A stretch of 48,827 nucleotides of DNA from Welwitschia mirabilis (GCA_051453625.1 JBOZIK010000001.1:196342616-196391442); one strand, 5' to 3'; numbered from the stretch's first letter, positions 19,871-32,489 are shown. The notes: a model not told the origin generated them from the sequence alone. Numbers and translations are program-made.

Positions 19871-22340
19871 AGTCTAGAACTTCAATAGTTAATTTATAAC
19901 TAGTAATGAAGGTATCTAGGGTATTCAAAATTCACCATTAATTTACAGCTAGTAAAAAGAGAATAGTAGACAACATTCTTAAACCTAATAGCAATTTGAG
20001 ATGACTGGAATTCTATGCTTCTAATGCACATGTCTATCTAGGTGGAACACAAATTAAAAAAAATAGCATTTTACTTTTATAATACTACAAGTAGCAATAA
20101 GAAAGTGAGAGGAAGTAAATGCCATGAGAATTGGGTTTAAGAAGAAAGGAAATTATTTAAAGATGATCAAAAGAGATTCTAAAATTAGTGTGAATAATAA
20201 TGAATTATTTGATGAAGGAATGAAATTTATAGTAATAAGTACTATTTGAATTAATTAATATATGTAATTCATTAAAAAATTTTAATTACACATGTTCATT
20301 GACCAAGTAACTTAATAATCCAGCTACATATCTATCTCACATTACTTCCTCAAGCGTGAGGTGTTCATTGTAGACCTTGGTATCAAATTAATCAAGACTC
20401 AACCCAAAGTCAAAACTTCAGCTTAATATACGATAAATCTAGTTCTTTCCCTAAGTTTCTCATAGTTGCATGTTATGTAAAGATCCACAAAATTCAAGCC
20501 ATCTTTATTAGTCTCTAGATGATAAAATAAAATTCTACAAAATCATCAAAGTTAAGATTTTGTCTTAATGATATTATATTTGATAAACACATAGAATTTA
20601 AAAAATTTTAAAAATAAATAATAATGATAACTAAATATATTAAAATTCTTTTACCTTCAATTAATTCTTTTATCAAGATTGAACTAGAGATACCTAGTTA
20701 ACTAACACTAGCTTAAAGTTGACCAACACTTAGTTGACTAACATCATCTCAAAGCTAATTCTTTTAAAAAAATCTCAAGTTAACTCTAGTGATAAAATGA
20801 GTTGAGTAAATTGGGCTATAATAGCTTGAGCTTGTTGTTAATCCAAAATTAAANNNNNNNNNNNNNNNNNNNNNNNNNNNNNNNNNNNNNNNNNNNNNNN
20901 NNNNNNNNNNNNNNNNNNNNNNNNNNNNNNNNNNNNNNNNNNNNNNNNNNNNNTAGTGATAAAATGAGTTGAGTAAATTGAACTATAATAGCCTGAGCTA
21001 GTTGTTAATCCAAAATTAAAATTTTGTATTTAACCTTTGTGAAGCACTAAGAGTAGGGCCCTCATTCTTGATGATCCTTATTAACTTTTTGGCTATAATT
21101 CTCTTACATGTATGAGTACTGTTTTTCATTTTTTACTTAACTATAGTTAAGTAAATAGATTTGAAGGACCTGATCAAGAACTCTTAATAGATTCAATAAT
21201 CCTTCTTATAAACTCTTAAGTTTTCAATGAACCTCGTCGAACCCCTAGTCATGGGAAGAGGTGACTATTTAAATATAAAGACCCATTTCATATCTTTCTA
21301 CATTCAACACGTTCTTAATAACTCCAACATTCTTGATGATCCCGATTGACTTTTTGTGAATAAATCACTGCCATGTTACCTTTGTAATGCATGAATTACA
21401 TTTTATCATCCTTTCATTGCCAAATCACTTGTCTTTTCTTATCATTAAGCACATCATTGTAAATTTATTTCCAAATCATTTTTTATGGAGATTTTAAATA
21501 TTTTGGTCATGCAAACTTATTACAAAGGCAAGTACAGGTGTTTTTCCTTTTTAAGAGAAAAACAAGTGTGTTCTTATCATGTTTCATTGATGAATTTCAT
21601 TTTCTCCTACACATGATTTCTTTCTTTCCAATGGCAGCTTAACTTCATGCTAAAATTTTAAGAAAATCAAACTCTCTCTAGCATTATTATTTTATTATTA
21701 GTATTTAAAATCATGAAAATTTTAACATGGAGGTATGAGGTGTTAAAACATTTATGAGAAATTTTACAAAAATTTTGCAAAATATTACTTTTATCATATA
21801 TTAATTTTATTAACAATTTTTCTAAAGACATTTTACATTTTGAGAAGGCTATTTAATATATTTGAAATCTGTTTTGATTAATGTTTCTTTCTAGTAGGGT
21901 TTTACACAATATTTTAAAATATTTCTAGCTTACAAACTCTGGCTCTGTAAGAAATTGTAAAATCATTTCTATCTTAACTTTTGGAAAAGTACTTTTAGCT
22001 CCTTCTTTGATAGAGCTAAATAAAAAGGTTATTGAGCTAGGCTAATGACAGTGATTAACTTTACATTATAGATATAATTTAGAGTCTATTTATGAAATTT
22101 TATAAAAATTTAGAATTTAGTAAGAAAGAGAATTTTCTATGGACCATAGTTGGGGATAAAAGAATATTAACTCAATAAGAAGAAATTAGAGAGATACTAC
22201 ATTTATAGTTAGAGGTACATCCATTAAAGATATAAATAGAAAGGAAGACACTACTTTAAGCATGGATTCAATAAGAAACATTGTAGTCCAAGGAAGGATA
22301 CCTATGGATAAATATTTGGTATCTAATTTTTTTTACCATT
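19871..22340. other. AT-rich stretch without recognisable gene
   Basis: No domain, tRNA or LTR pair that I can support. 19871-20250 may be the decayed gypsy tail. At 20351 the inverted pair CCTCA/TGAGG flanks AGCG. 21265-21330 has TATTTAAATATAAAGACCC, promoter-like, but without partner features. A 100-N gap at 20854 has duplicated flanks. Confidence 0.5.
20954..21020 (+). repeat. Gap-flank duplicate of 20787-20853
   Basis: TAGTGATAAAATGAGTTGAG to AATCCAAAATTAAA either side of a 100-N gap, four differences in 67 bases by eye. Confidence 0.85.
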
Positions 22341-22568
22341 TTGAAAATTATGGCAAGCAATTTGGTTTCAATTCTTCATAAACAAAAGGACATTACTTTA
22401 GCTAGCTTATATATGATAGCAGCTATTAAGGATAAATCAAACCAAACAAATGTAAACATTATAGAAGGAATATTCTTTGTTTTACTAAGATATGATTTAA
22501 AAATTAGGAAGGTTAGGATTGAAGCTTTTAATATAGTCAGATCAGAGTTTTCATCTTTAATTGCCTAA
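22341..22568 (+). CDS. Hypothetical 75-codon ORF
   Basis: ATG at 22341 to TAA at 22566-22568. The product starts MKIMASNLVSILHKQKD and is mixed hydrophobic and basic (LASLYMIAAIKD, FFVLLRYDLKIRK). Not recognised. The upstream 80 bases are open in a neighbouring frame (NIVVQGRIPMDKYLVSN), so it may be a piece of a longer broken ORF. It could also be chance in AT-rich DNA. No promoter or neighbour supports it. Confidence 0.2.
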   Translation: MKIMASNLVSILHKQKDITLASLYMIAAIKDKSNQTNVNIIEGIFFVLLRYDLKIRKVRIEAFNIVRSEFSSLIA

Positions 22569-24109
22569 ATATTAAGAATGAAAAGGATCCCATTTAGATA
22601 ACATAAGTCCTATATGGATTTAAATATTTAAGGCCTATTTGGAGTTAGAGAATCAAGTCTTATAAACCCATAAGATAATAGGGTTTAACTTTAGAGACAT
22701 CTGAGTTTTTATTTCTAAAATTAGTTGGGCAATTTATATAGTTGTTTCTTTTATGAAATAGTTTCATTTTTTAAATTAAATAATAAACCTTTAAATTAAC
22801 TAATAAACTTTCTTTAACTATTTATCTTATGAAATGATTTCTTATTTTTTTAAGTAAGTAATAAAATTTGTATTGTTCCCATTTGAAACCTTTTTTATTT
22901 TATAAAAATATTTTTTATATTTTTAATTAAATAATAAATTTTTTCATTAGTCTCATTTGGGTTTTTTAATTTTATTTTATAAAATTAATTTTTATGATGT
23001 TAGTAAGTAATAAAGTTTTTTAAAATGTATTTCTTAGCTACATTTAATNNNNNNNNNNNNNNNNNNNNNNNNNNNNNNNNNNNNNNNNNNNNNNNNNNNN
23101 NNNNNNNNNNNNNNNNNNNNNNNNNNNNNNNNNNNNNNNNNNNNNNNNTAAATAATAATTTTTGTTAATCCCATTTGGTGGTTTTTTTCATTTCATAATT
23201 TTTTAAATTAAGTAGTAAAATAATTTTTTTATTTTAAATTTAAAATAAAAATATATAACACTATCTAAAATAAATAAAACATTAGAGGTTGGCCTCTTGA
23301 CCAAAAATAAATAAAAAATATGTAACAATGTCTAAGACAAATCTGGCACTAGGGATTAGCCTCTCGGCTAAAACTAGCAACAATAATCAATGAAAATGGT
23401 AGAGTTGTTAGTATTTTTTTTTTAAATTTCATACATGGTATTTAATTTATAATGTGGATTTGAATTCATGAATCCCTCAAAGAATTAATTATGTAGAAAA
23501 TCTAACATAAAGTTTGGATCAATGTAATACAACATTTGAGAGTTCATGAAAACTAAAGAAACAAATAGAAAATTGAATTGTCCCAGGTACAAAAGTAATG
23601 CTAAATAATTATAGATATAATAAAACATACATGAAGAAGTACAAAATGCACATTTCATTATTAAATTAGAGATTGTAAATTTTGTTGCAAGAGATGTATA
23701 ACATTGTGATTCATCCTATGTACATAATTTTAAGAAATTATAAGTTTTAAATAACAAAAAGGTAAGAAATAAAAAATTTAAAACAAAAACATTATAGTAT
23801 TCTTTGGTAATCCATAAGCTAGATTAATGTAAGATTTTATCTTATAATCTTACACCTCATTCTTGGTTGCCTTTGCAAGATGATATTTTTTTCCTAGTGG
23901 CAATAGTTGATGGGTAGTAATAGTTGAAAAAATTACAAAATTCACATTTATCATCTTTTTTCATATTAAACAACCTATTCCAAAACTATATCTAAATTTT
24001 TTATAGCTGCAACAAGTTAATAAAGTCAAAAGGAAAAAAAACCAAAATTTAATGTAAGGTTAGTTAACACCAAATAAAAAAGGAATTAGGGAAAAACAAA
24101 ATCAAAGAG

Positions 24110-24351
24110 ATTAAGAAACTTGTTTATTAATTGTAAAGGCATTAATCTGATGATTTCATTACACATATTGTTTCTATTTTCTTTATAAGACATTATTGTT
24201 ACTTATTATATGAAAAGCTAATAAATTTACATTAAGAAACTTGTTTATTAATTGTGAAGACATTAATCTGATTATTTCATTACACATATTGTTTCTATTT
24301 TATTTATAAAACATTATTGTTACTTATTATATGAAAAGTTAATAAATTTAC
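24110..24351 (+). repeat. 121-bp tandem duplication inside unit 1
   Basis: ATTAAGAAACTTGTTTATTA starts at 24110 and again at 24231; both copies end in a TAATAAATTTAC-like stretch. Unit 2 has a single copy near 29425. No gap nearby, so it is a genomic event after the units separated. Confidence 0.85.
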
Positions 24352-24352
24352 T

Positions 24353-24430
24353 ATAGGCCTAAACCAAGATGAAATGGGTCTCTTATGTTTCTATGAGAAA
24401 ATTCTAAAGTTCTATGAAATTTCACTAAAT
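24353..24430 (-). pseudogene. Unit 1, exon-like island e
   Basis: Minus strand reads LKFSEIS, stop, NFRIFS, stop, KHKRPISSWFRPI. The unit 2 copy near 29540-29620 reads LKFSEILQNFRIFS, stop, KCKRSISPWFRPI. Short but parallel in both units. Confidence 0.25.
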
Positions 24431-24939
24431 TTTAATAATATGAGTTCATGTCTATTTGCATTTTTAATTCTATATATTATCCCTTTTCTAAGTTTTTTAC
24501 ATTATTTTTTATTGATTTCATCCAAATGTAATTGTCTCATGTGAATTTAAGGACCATGTTAAAATGAAAATGAAAGGATGAAAAGAATAACATTTGAAAA
24601 AAATTACAAAGTGAATTTTTAACTTACATTTTGGTTTATAAGGGGAAATATAATAATTATAAAAAGTATCACATGGTTTTATTAATAATAATATGAAAGC
24701 ACTATTCTAAGCTAGTCATCATAACATTATCATCCTTTTCATTTTCTTAATCCCAAAATAAAATTTCATATATATAAAACTAAAATTGAAGATAATTTTC
24801 AACCATAGACTTGCTTAGCTATTATAGTGGGATGCCAACTTAAATGCAAAATACTAATCTATTATAAAGAACTTATATCTTATAAAGTTAAAAAAATAAA
24901 ACAAATATCTTCAAAGTAGAATATTTTAACTTTTGCTAT

Positions 24940-25164
24940 ATTTGTGAAGAAGTACAAATCACTATTTGAGCTTGTCCTAATTTCCTCTAAAGAAACTTAT
25001 TAATGTTATAAGTTATTTTATGCTTATGCGTCTCCTCTATAGAAAGACTTATCTCTCCATTACACATCTCTCCTCCACTTTTATGATCCTTATCATCAGA
25101 TACACCACTGCCTCTTGTACTAGATTTAATAATGTTACTATTCATAGATAGCTTTGTGTTTACC
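24940..25164 (-). pseudogene. Unit 1, exon-like island d
   Basis: Minus strand reads NSNIIKSSTRGSGVSDDKDH, then GGEMCNGEISLSIEETHKHK, then RKLGQAQIVICTSSQI after one stop, about 70 codons. Hydrophilic, Ser/Asp/Lys-rich. The unit 2 copy keeps the frame without length change, though many residues differ, so selection is not shown. Confidence 0.4.
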
Positions 25165-25324
25165 ATAATCGAATTATCGGTAATATTGAGCTAATCATTA
25201 TCAAAAATCATAAGTAAATACAAAGCATAACAAACTAAGCAAAGACTATAAATTGAAATAATGTTTTACAGTTTATTTAGAATACACAACTTCTAACATA
25301 ATCTTAGCCATGCAAAAGGTCATA

Positions 25325-25737
25325 TTACTTTTTAAAATGTCTCAATTCCTTTAAGATATTGAGGTTGATCAAATATTTGCATAAGAGTTATTGCAAAAAA
25401 GAGAACATTGATGCTTGATATGCACACATTAGACTACCTTTATCATCATTCTCTACATAAGAATGATTGTTGATTATGATAAGAATCCTCTCTCAGAATC
25501 TCTTTCTATGATTTACATATTTTTATTCTTTGTTAATAATGAAGAATAGTTTGTATTTGACTTATAAAAATTATTCTAATGTTAAGTCTCTATTCATTGA
25601 CTACCACCTAGAGGGGTCTTTCTATAGCATGCTTTCCATCTATTTATTGAGTTCTTACACAATATAATCAGGTATTCCTTATGCTGTAATACTAGATAGT
25701 GTAGTAGTATGTTGAAGAGTTACAATGTTTATGTTCT
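25325..25737 (-). pseudogene. Unit 1, exon-like island c
   Basis: Minus strand, after a pyrimidine/AG acceptor-like site, reads ENINIVTLQHTTTLSSIT and later REDSYHNQQSFLCRE and SSINVLFFAITL. More decayed than the unit 2 copy. Not recognised. Confidence 0.35.
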
Positions 25738-26070
25738 CTATAAATATAAAGAATATAATTTTGTTATAAATTAAATGTTGATGAAGTAGAAAAGCAATGA
25801 ATGAATTTAAGTTATACCTTTTAGATTATTACTATATGTGTCATCATTATGTACATTTAAATAGCTTCATATGTAAGTAGATTTCCTTCAAATTTTGTCT
25901 CTTATGATATCTTCTTTAACTTTAATGATGTAGATTTCATTAGTGTTCTATATTGGAATCCATTTTGCTATACCCTTCTTTAATTTTTAAAGACATTGAN
26001 NNNNNNNNNNNNNNNNNNNNNNNNNNNNNNNNNNNNNNNNNNNNNNNNNNNNNNNNNNNNNNNNNNNNNN

Positions 26071-26116
<46 letters not shown>
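26071..26116 (+). repeat. (CA)13(TA)10 compound microsatellite
   Basis: Thirteen CA then ten TA, starting directly at the end of a 71-N gap. The repeat probably caused the gap, so its true length is unknown. Unit 2 has GGCATATATAG at this place. Confidence 0.95.
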
Positions 26117-26229
26117 AGTTTACTTACTAGTATTTGTAATCAACTTAATTATTGTTTGTGACTATACAAAATAAATAAAAAGATCCTAAATAAACAATTA
26201 CATTTAAAAAAATTGTGATGAGGTCTTTT

Positions 26230-26750
26230 CCCCTTAAAAGCATAAGTTAAATTCTATAACTTTGTTATTTAATGTTATAAGTTTATTAGTTAATTTAATT
26301 AAGTTTGTTATTTAATTTTATGTTTTAAATTTTATAAGTTTCTTATTTAGATTTGCAATTTAATTAATTAATTTTTTAAGTTTTATATTAAAATTTATAC
26401 TTTTTTTTAATTTTATACACTTGTTATTTACTTTTATAAGTTTAAAATCTTTTTAATTTTATAAGTTTTATAAGCATATAATTTTTTAATTTTAAAAGTT
26501 TATAAATTTTTTAAATTTAATAAGTTCTTAAGTTACTATCATAAGTTTGAATTTAATTTTATAAGTTTTTAAAATTTTTAAGTTTATGATTTTTATTTAC
26601 TTTTATAAGTTTATACTTTTTTTATTTTTACAAAATTATAAGTTTTTAAATTTTATAAGTCTATAAGCTTTATAAGCCTAAAATTTACAAGTTTATAAGT
26701 TTTTTAATTTTGTAAGTTTTGAATGCATATTAAATTATAATATTATAAAT
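26230..26750 (+). repeat. ATAAGTTT-rich degenerate minisatellite, unit 1
   Basis: Dozens of TTATAAGTTT-like words spaced by T-rich or A-rich sequence, with no reading frame. Same kind of stretch in unit 2 at about 31430-31870. Looks like intron or spacer expansion. Confidence 0.7.
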
Positions 26751-26959
26751 TTATAATACACATAGATACAAGGATATTAATATTACATTACTCAAAATAA
26801 AGGAAATGAAAAAATGTTAAAGAATTATAAGAATGAACTTTCCAGGTCAATAGTTTCTATTCTAAAATGTTCTTACTAAGAAATTAATTATAGTTTAAAA
26901 AGGAAAAATATAAATAAAAAAAATTATAGGTTATCATGGATACTCTTTATGTGATTTAT

Positions 26960-27380
26960 ATTTTTTGTATAGGCTTTGTTGTAATTTCAATTTCTTCTAG
27001 TGTATTCATTTGATCTTGTTGATGATGGCAACCTCTCTGTTCCTTCATTCCTACTATTAGAGAGTCCCTCTTTAACTTCCATNNNNNNNNNNNNNNNNNN
27101 NNNNNNNNNNNNNNNNNNNNNNNNNNNNNNNNNNNNNNNNNNNNNNNNNNNNNNNNNNNNNNNNNNNNNNNNNNNNNNNNNNTTGTAATTTCAATTTATT
27201 CTAGTCTATTCATTTGATCTTGTTGATGATGGAAACCTCTCTGTTCCTTCATTCCTACTATAGGAGAGTCCCTCTTTAACTTCCATAACCTTGCAACCAT
27301 TAAATTTTAAATCTTTTTGTATACCTCTTTTCTATAATCTTTATATTTTTCATAGTTCTCTTTTTATAAGATGAATTTAG
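26960..27380 (-). pseudogene. Unit 1, exon-like island b
   Basis: Minus strand reads FNGCKVMEVKEGLSNSRNEG, then ERLPSSTRSNEYTRRN. Part is duplicated around the 100-N gap at 27083 (26979-27082 and 27183-27286). Unit 2 equivalent at about 32070-32300. Not recognised. Confidence 0.3.
27183..27286 (+). repeat. Gap-flank duplicate of 26979-27082
   Basis: TTGTAATTTCAATTT to CTTTAACTTCCAT on both sides of a 100-N gap, about five differences in 104 bases by eye. Assembly duplicate. Confidence 0.85.
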
Positions 27381-27589
27381 TAATGCATAGAAATATAAGG
27401 ATGCTATTAAGACATTAATCAAAATATAGTGAAAAAACAAGCAAACATTACAAGAATACACCTTTTAGATTAATAGTTTCTAATATCAAATGTTCTTATA
27501 AATAAATTATTTGCAAATTTAAAAAGAAAAGATATAAATTCAAAATCTAATAGGATGTTAACAATTCTCTTCTGGCAATCTTTATATTT

Positions 27590-27810
27590 TGTGTAGGCAT
27601 TGATGCAATTTCAATTTCCCCTTATTTATTCCTTTGATGTTATTAATAATGGTAACATTTCTAGTCCTCTATTTTTTATTTTACAAAGTCCATTGTTTGA
27701 CTATTGCAACAACCATTAAATTTGAATCCTTTTCTTTGGATCTTGTTTATAGCCTTTCTATTTTCCTAGGCCTTCTCTTATAGGGTAAACTTAGCTTCAT
27801 TCTTTGGGTT
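27590..27810 (-). pseudogene. Unit 1, exon-like island a (basic)
   Basis: Minus-strand frame reads KLSLPYKRRPRKIERL, stop, TRSKEKD. The unit 2 equivalent (about 32490-32735) reads SSPYKSKPRKIKRLQTRFKE and runs on to NGCYKSQTRDFAKVEI. Lys/Arg-rich, resembling a nuclear localisation or DNA-binding tail. Not recognised. The frame being shared by two diverged copies is the reason to call it exon-like. Confidence 0.35.
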
Positions 27811-28781
27811 TTTTCCCTTTTTTCTATTTTATATAATTGTTTCTTTTATGAAATGGATTCTTATTTTTTAAATTAAATAATAAACTTTTTAATTAAATAA
27901 TAAACTTTACTTAACTATTTATTTTATAAAATGGTTTCTTGTATTTCAAAGTAAGTAATAAACTTTGCATTAGTCCCATTCCTTAGTTTTTTATATTTTA
28001 TAAATCTATCTTTTATATTTTTAATTAAATAATAGATTGCCCCATTTGGTATTTTTATTGTTTTGAAAAATTGATTTTTATGATGTTAATTAAATAAGAA
28101 AGTTTTTTAAAAACCATTTATTTACTTCATTCGATGTTTTTTAAAAATAAATTGCATCTTGTTTTTTAATTAATGAATAAACTTTTTTATTAATCCTATT
28201 TAGTATTTGTATTTTTGTTTTTAATTAATTAATAAGCTATTTTTGAAAACTATTTTTACCCTTAGTTAAATAATAAATTTTTTAAAAAAATCATTTTTTA
28301 TTTTAGGGTGTTTTTCATTTTATAAAACTATATCCTATTTTTTAATTAAATAACAAACATTTTTGTTAATCCCATTTGGTAGTTTCTTTTATTTTATGAA
28401 ATTTTTATTTTTAATTAAATAATAAAATAAGTTTTTACATTTCTTTTAAATTTAAAATAAAAATATATAACATTGATTAACCTATTGGCCAAAAATAAAT
28501 AGAAAATATGTAACAATGTTTAAGAAAAATCAGACATTAAGGATTGGCCTCTTGGCTAAAACTAGCAATGACAGTTGATGAAAATGGTAGAGTTCTTAGT
28601 AATTTTTTTTCCAATTTTAAATATAGCATTCAATTTTTGATGCAAAGTAGGATTTACCAATTTTTTGAGAATTAACTATGCNNNNNNNNNNNNNNNNNNN
28701 NNNNNNNNNNNNNNNNNNNNNNNNNNNNNNNNNNNNNNNNNNNNNNNNNNNNNNNNNNNNNNNNNNNNNNNNNNNNNNNNN

Positions 28782-28853
28782 TTTGATTTTAAACATAGCA
28801 TTCAATTTTCGATGCAAAGTAGGATTTACCACTTTTTTGAGAATTAACTATGC
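28782..28853 (+). repeat. Gap-flank duplicate of about 28609-28681
   Basis: ATAGCATTCAATTTT to GAATTAACTATGC either side of a 100-N gap, four differences in about 69 bases by eye. Confidence 0.85.
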
Positions 28854-30139
28854 ATAAAATTTAATACAAAAAACATTTGAGAGTTCATGAAAAGTAAAAT
28901 AAAAAAATAGAAAAATGAATTTCACTAAGAATAAAAGTGATGCCAATTGATTATAGATATGATGAAACATATATGAAGAATTATAAAATGCACATTACAT
29001 TATTTAATTAGATATTATAAATTTTATTACAAGAAATGTGTTGCATTGTGATTCATCTTATGTACATAATTTGTAAGAAATTATAAGTTTTGAATAACAA
29101 AAGGGTAAGAAGTAAAAAAATTAAAACAAAAACATCATATATCCTTTATTAATCTATAAGCTAGATTAATATAAGGTTTTGCCTTGTAGCATTACACCTC
29201 ATTCTTGGTATTTTCTCTTAGTGGCAATAGTTGATATGCAATAGTAGTTGCAAAAATTATGAAATTCATATTTATCATTTTTTAATACTTAACAACCCAT
29301 TCCCAAACTATATATAAATTTTTTAGAGCCGCAACAAGTTAATAAAAGCCAAAAGAAATAAACAAAATTTAATGTAAGATTAGTTAACACAAAAAAAAGA
29401 CAAATTGGGGGAAATTTTAATGAAATTAAGAAAACCTATTTATTAATTATAAATGCATTAATTTAATGATTTTATTAGGCATATTATTTATATTTTCTTT
29501 ATAAAAAATGTTATTATATGAAAAATTAATAAATATATTATAGGCCTAAACCAAGGTGAAATGGATCTTTTACATTTCTATGAGAAAATCCTAAAGTTCT
29601 GCAAAATTTCACTAAATTTTAACAATATATCAGTTCATGTTTATTTCTATTTTCAATTCTATATAGTCTTTTATTTGTTTTGTATTCATATTTTTTTTAT
29701 TTCTTGAACTTTTTTCTATTGTTTATTACTTACTACATTCAAATGTAATTAGTTCAATTGAATGGAAGGGGCATGTTAAAATGAAAAAGGAAAAATGAAA
29801 GGAATGAGATGAAAAAAATCACAGAGTGAATTTTGAGATTGGGTTTTGATTTGTAGGGGAAAAAAATAATAAATATAAAAAGTTTCACAAATTTTTATTA
29901 ATAAAAATATGATAGCACTATGTCTATGCTAGTCATTCCTTAAACAACATTCCATATGTATAAAATTGAAATTAAAAATCACTTTCAAACATAAAAATTT
30001 CTTAGCTATTATAATGGGAAGCCAACTTAAATACAAAACAAAAATATATTATAAGGACCTATATATTATAATTTATCACTTAAAAGAAGAACAAATAATA
30101 AAATTTCAAAGTTAAAAAAATAAAAGAAATATCTCTAAA

Positions 30140-30385
30140 GAAGAATATTTCAACTTTTGCTATATTTGTGATGAAGTATAAGCCACTATTTGAGCTTGTT
30201 CTAATTTCCTCTAAAGGGACTTATCAATGTCATAATCCATCTTATGCCTATGCATATCCCCTATGGAAATACTTATTTATTTATTATACATCTCTCCTTC
30301 ATCTTTATGGTCCCTACCATTGGATACACCACTGCCTCTTGTGCTAGATTTAAAAATGTTACTATTTAAAAGCTCTTTTATGAGT
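30140..30385 (-). pseudogene. Unit 2, exon-like island d
   Basis: Minus strand reads FKSSTRGSGVSNGRDHKDEG, then ISISIGDMHRHKMDYDIDKS, stop, RKLEQAQIVAYTSSQI. Same frame and length as island d of unit 1. Not recognised. Confidence 0.4.
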
Positions 30386-30584
30386 TTACCACAACTAAAT
30401 TATTAGTACTCTTGAATTGATCATTAATCAAAAATCACAAGCAAACCCAAAGCACAACAAACTAAGCAAATAATTTGAATTGAAACAATGTTTTCCAATT
30501 TATTTGAAATACACAATTTCTGACATAATCTTGGCTATGTAAAAAGTCATATTTCTTTCTAAAATGTCTATACTACTTTAGATA

Positions 30585-31004
30585 TGTCACCATTATTTTC
30601 ATGTACGTAAGGGTATTGAGGTTGATTTAATGTTCATGTAAGAGTTGTTATAGAAGAAAGGACATTAATGTTTGTTATGCTTACATTACACTACCTTTAT
30701 TATCATTTTCTATGTAAGCATGATTTTTGATTATGATAAGCATCCTCTTTCATAATCTCTTTCTATCATTTTACATATTTTTGTCTTTTTATTAATGATG
30801 AAGATCAGTTTTTCTTTGACATTTGACTCATAGAATTCATACTAATGTTAAGTGTCTATTCATTAATTATTATTAAGTGGGTTATTTCTATAGGCATGCT
30901 TTCCATTTGTTGATTGAAGTCTTACATAGTATGATCAAGCATCTCCTGTACTATAATACTAGATGGTGTAGTAATATGTTTGAGAGTTGCAATGTTTATG
31001 TTCT
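30585..31004 (-). pseudogene. Unit 2, exon-like island c
   Basis: Longest exon-like stretch, about 140 codons on the minus strand in one frame with scattered stops. It starts after TTTATGTTTGTAG, an intron-acceptor-like end. It reads NINIATLKHITTPSSIIVQE, then MLDHTM, stop, DFNQQMESMPIEITHL, later IMKEDAYHNQKSCLHRK and TLNQPQYPYVHENNGDISK. Homologous island at 25325-25737. I cannot name a family. It may be a host gene exon or part of an intron-bearing DNA transposon. No terminal inverted repeats were found. Confidence 0.4.
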
Positions 31005-31429
31005 CTACAAACATAAAGAATATAATTTTGTTACAAATTAAATGCTAATGAAGTTGAAAAGCAATAAATAAATTTAAGTTATACATTTTGAATTTTTGTT
31101 GTATATATCATTATTATATACATTTAAAGAGCTTGATGTGTGAGTAAATTCCCTTTGAAGTCTGCCTCTCATGATATTTTCTTTACCTTTTGTGATTTAG
31201 AGCTCATTGGTGTTTCATATTAGAATCCATTCTGCTATACCCTTCTTCAGTTTTTAAAGACACTGAGATGAAGATAACCTTCCAATAGAACATAGAGGCA
31301 TATATAGTTTTACTTATTATTATTTGTAATTAACTTAATTATTATTTGTAACTATACAAAATAAATAAAAATAACAACCTAAATAAATAATCACATGAAA
31401 AAAAATTATGATGAGATTTTTCTCTTAAA

Positions 31430-31870
31430 AGCATAAGTTAAAGTTTACAACTTTGTTATTTAATGTTATAAGTTTGTTATTCAATTTGATTAGGTTTATT
31501 ATTAAAGTTTATAAGTTTGTGTTTTAATTTGATAAGTTTATTATTTATAAGTTTCTTATTTAGATTTATACATTAATTAATTAAGTTTTAGGTTTTTTAT
31601 TAAATATTATAAGTTTATATTTTAGTTTTATACATTTATTATTTATTTTTATAAGTTTAAAAAAGTTTTAATCTTAAAGGGCTATAAGTGTATACGTTTT
31701 TTAAGTATATAAGTTTATAAATTTTTTAATTTAATAAGTTTTTAAGTTACTCTGATATATTTGTATTTTATGTTATAAGTTTTTAAATTTTCAAGTTTAC
31801 ATGATTTTTATTTACTTTTATAAGTTTATAATTTTTTTGTTTTAATAAGTTTTTTAATTTTATGTTAATA
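31430..31870 (+). repeat. ATAAGTTT-rich degenerate minisatellite, unit 2
   Basis: Counterpart of 26230-26750. Words such as TTATAAGTTT and TATAAGTTTAT repeat at irregular spacing. Confidence 0.7.
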
Positions 31871-32069
31871 AATTTGTAATGCACAGAGATACAAGGACAT
31901 TAATATAACATTACTTAAAATAAAGTAAATGCAAAAATGATAAATAATTATAAGAATGAACTTTTTAGATCAATAGTTCCTATTCTAAAACATTTTTATG
32001 GAGAAATTATTTGGAATTTTATTTTAAAAAACATATAAATGTAAAGCTTAGTAGGCTGTCAAGGATTCT

Positions 32070-32300
32070 CTTTATGTGATCTATATTTTTAGTATAGGAT
32101 TTGTTATAATTTCAATTTTCTCTAGTTCATTGATTCAATCTTGTTAATGATGCTAATCTTTCGAGTCCTTCATTTCTACTATTGAAGAGTACCTTTTTCA
32201 CTTCTGTAGCCTTGCAACCATTAAATTATAAATCCTTATATTTGCCTCTTCTTTGTATCCTTTGTAGTTTTCCTAGGTCTCCTTTTATAGGGTGAATTTA
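32070..32300 (-). pseudogene. Unit 2, exon-like island b
   Basis: Minus strand reads SPYKRRPRKTTKDTKKRQI, then after stops FNGCKATEVKKVLFNSRNEG and LERLASLTRLNQ. Shares the SPYKRRPRK start with island a, about 430 bases away, so the unit carries an internal duplication. Not recognised. Confidence 0.3.
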
Positions 32301-32489
32301 GTAATGCATAGAAATACAAGGATATTGAGAAGACATTAATCAAAATATAGTGAAAAAATGGTTAAGAATCATAAGAATACACTTTTCATATTGGTGATTT
32401 CTAATCTAAAATGTTTTNNNNNNNNNNNNNNNNNNNNNNNNNNNNNNNNNNNTATAAATTCAAATCCTAATAGGATGTTAACGTTCCTC

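Larger units (their letters stand above)
22737..27831 (-). repeat. Unit 1 of a ~5-kb head-to-tail tandem duplication
   Basis: Starts TATAGTTGTTTCTTTTATGAAAT. The same start recurs at 27832 and 32754. Unit 1 and unit 2 run parallel throughout: degenerate AATAATAAACTTTT/CCCATTTGG minisatellite, the GGCCTCTTGGCTAAAACTAGC stretch, TTACACCTCATTCTTGG, GATACACCACTGCCTCTTG, an ATAAGTTT-rich stretch, and the CCTTGCAACCATTAAAT stretch. Exon-like islands read on the minus strand. Unit 1 has three gaps (23049, 26000, 27083) and a private 121-bp duplication. Identity to unit 2 looks near 80%, so this is not a haplotype duplicate. Confidence 0.85.

Noticed and set aside
20340-20400. CCTCAAGCGTGAGG as a regulatory palindrome or element end
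   Set aside because: Short, single occurrence, with no matching LTR, PBS or terminal repeat nearby.
23049-23148. Gap-flank duplication at 23049
   Set aside because: The flanks are only similar through the degenerate minisatellite; unit 2 shows about 270 bases missing here instead.
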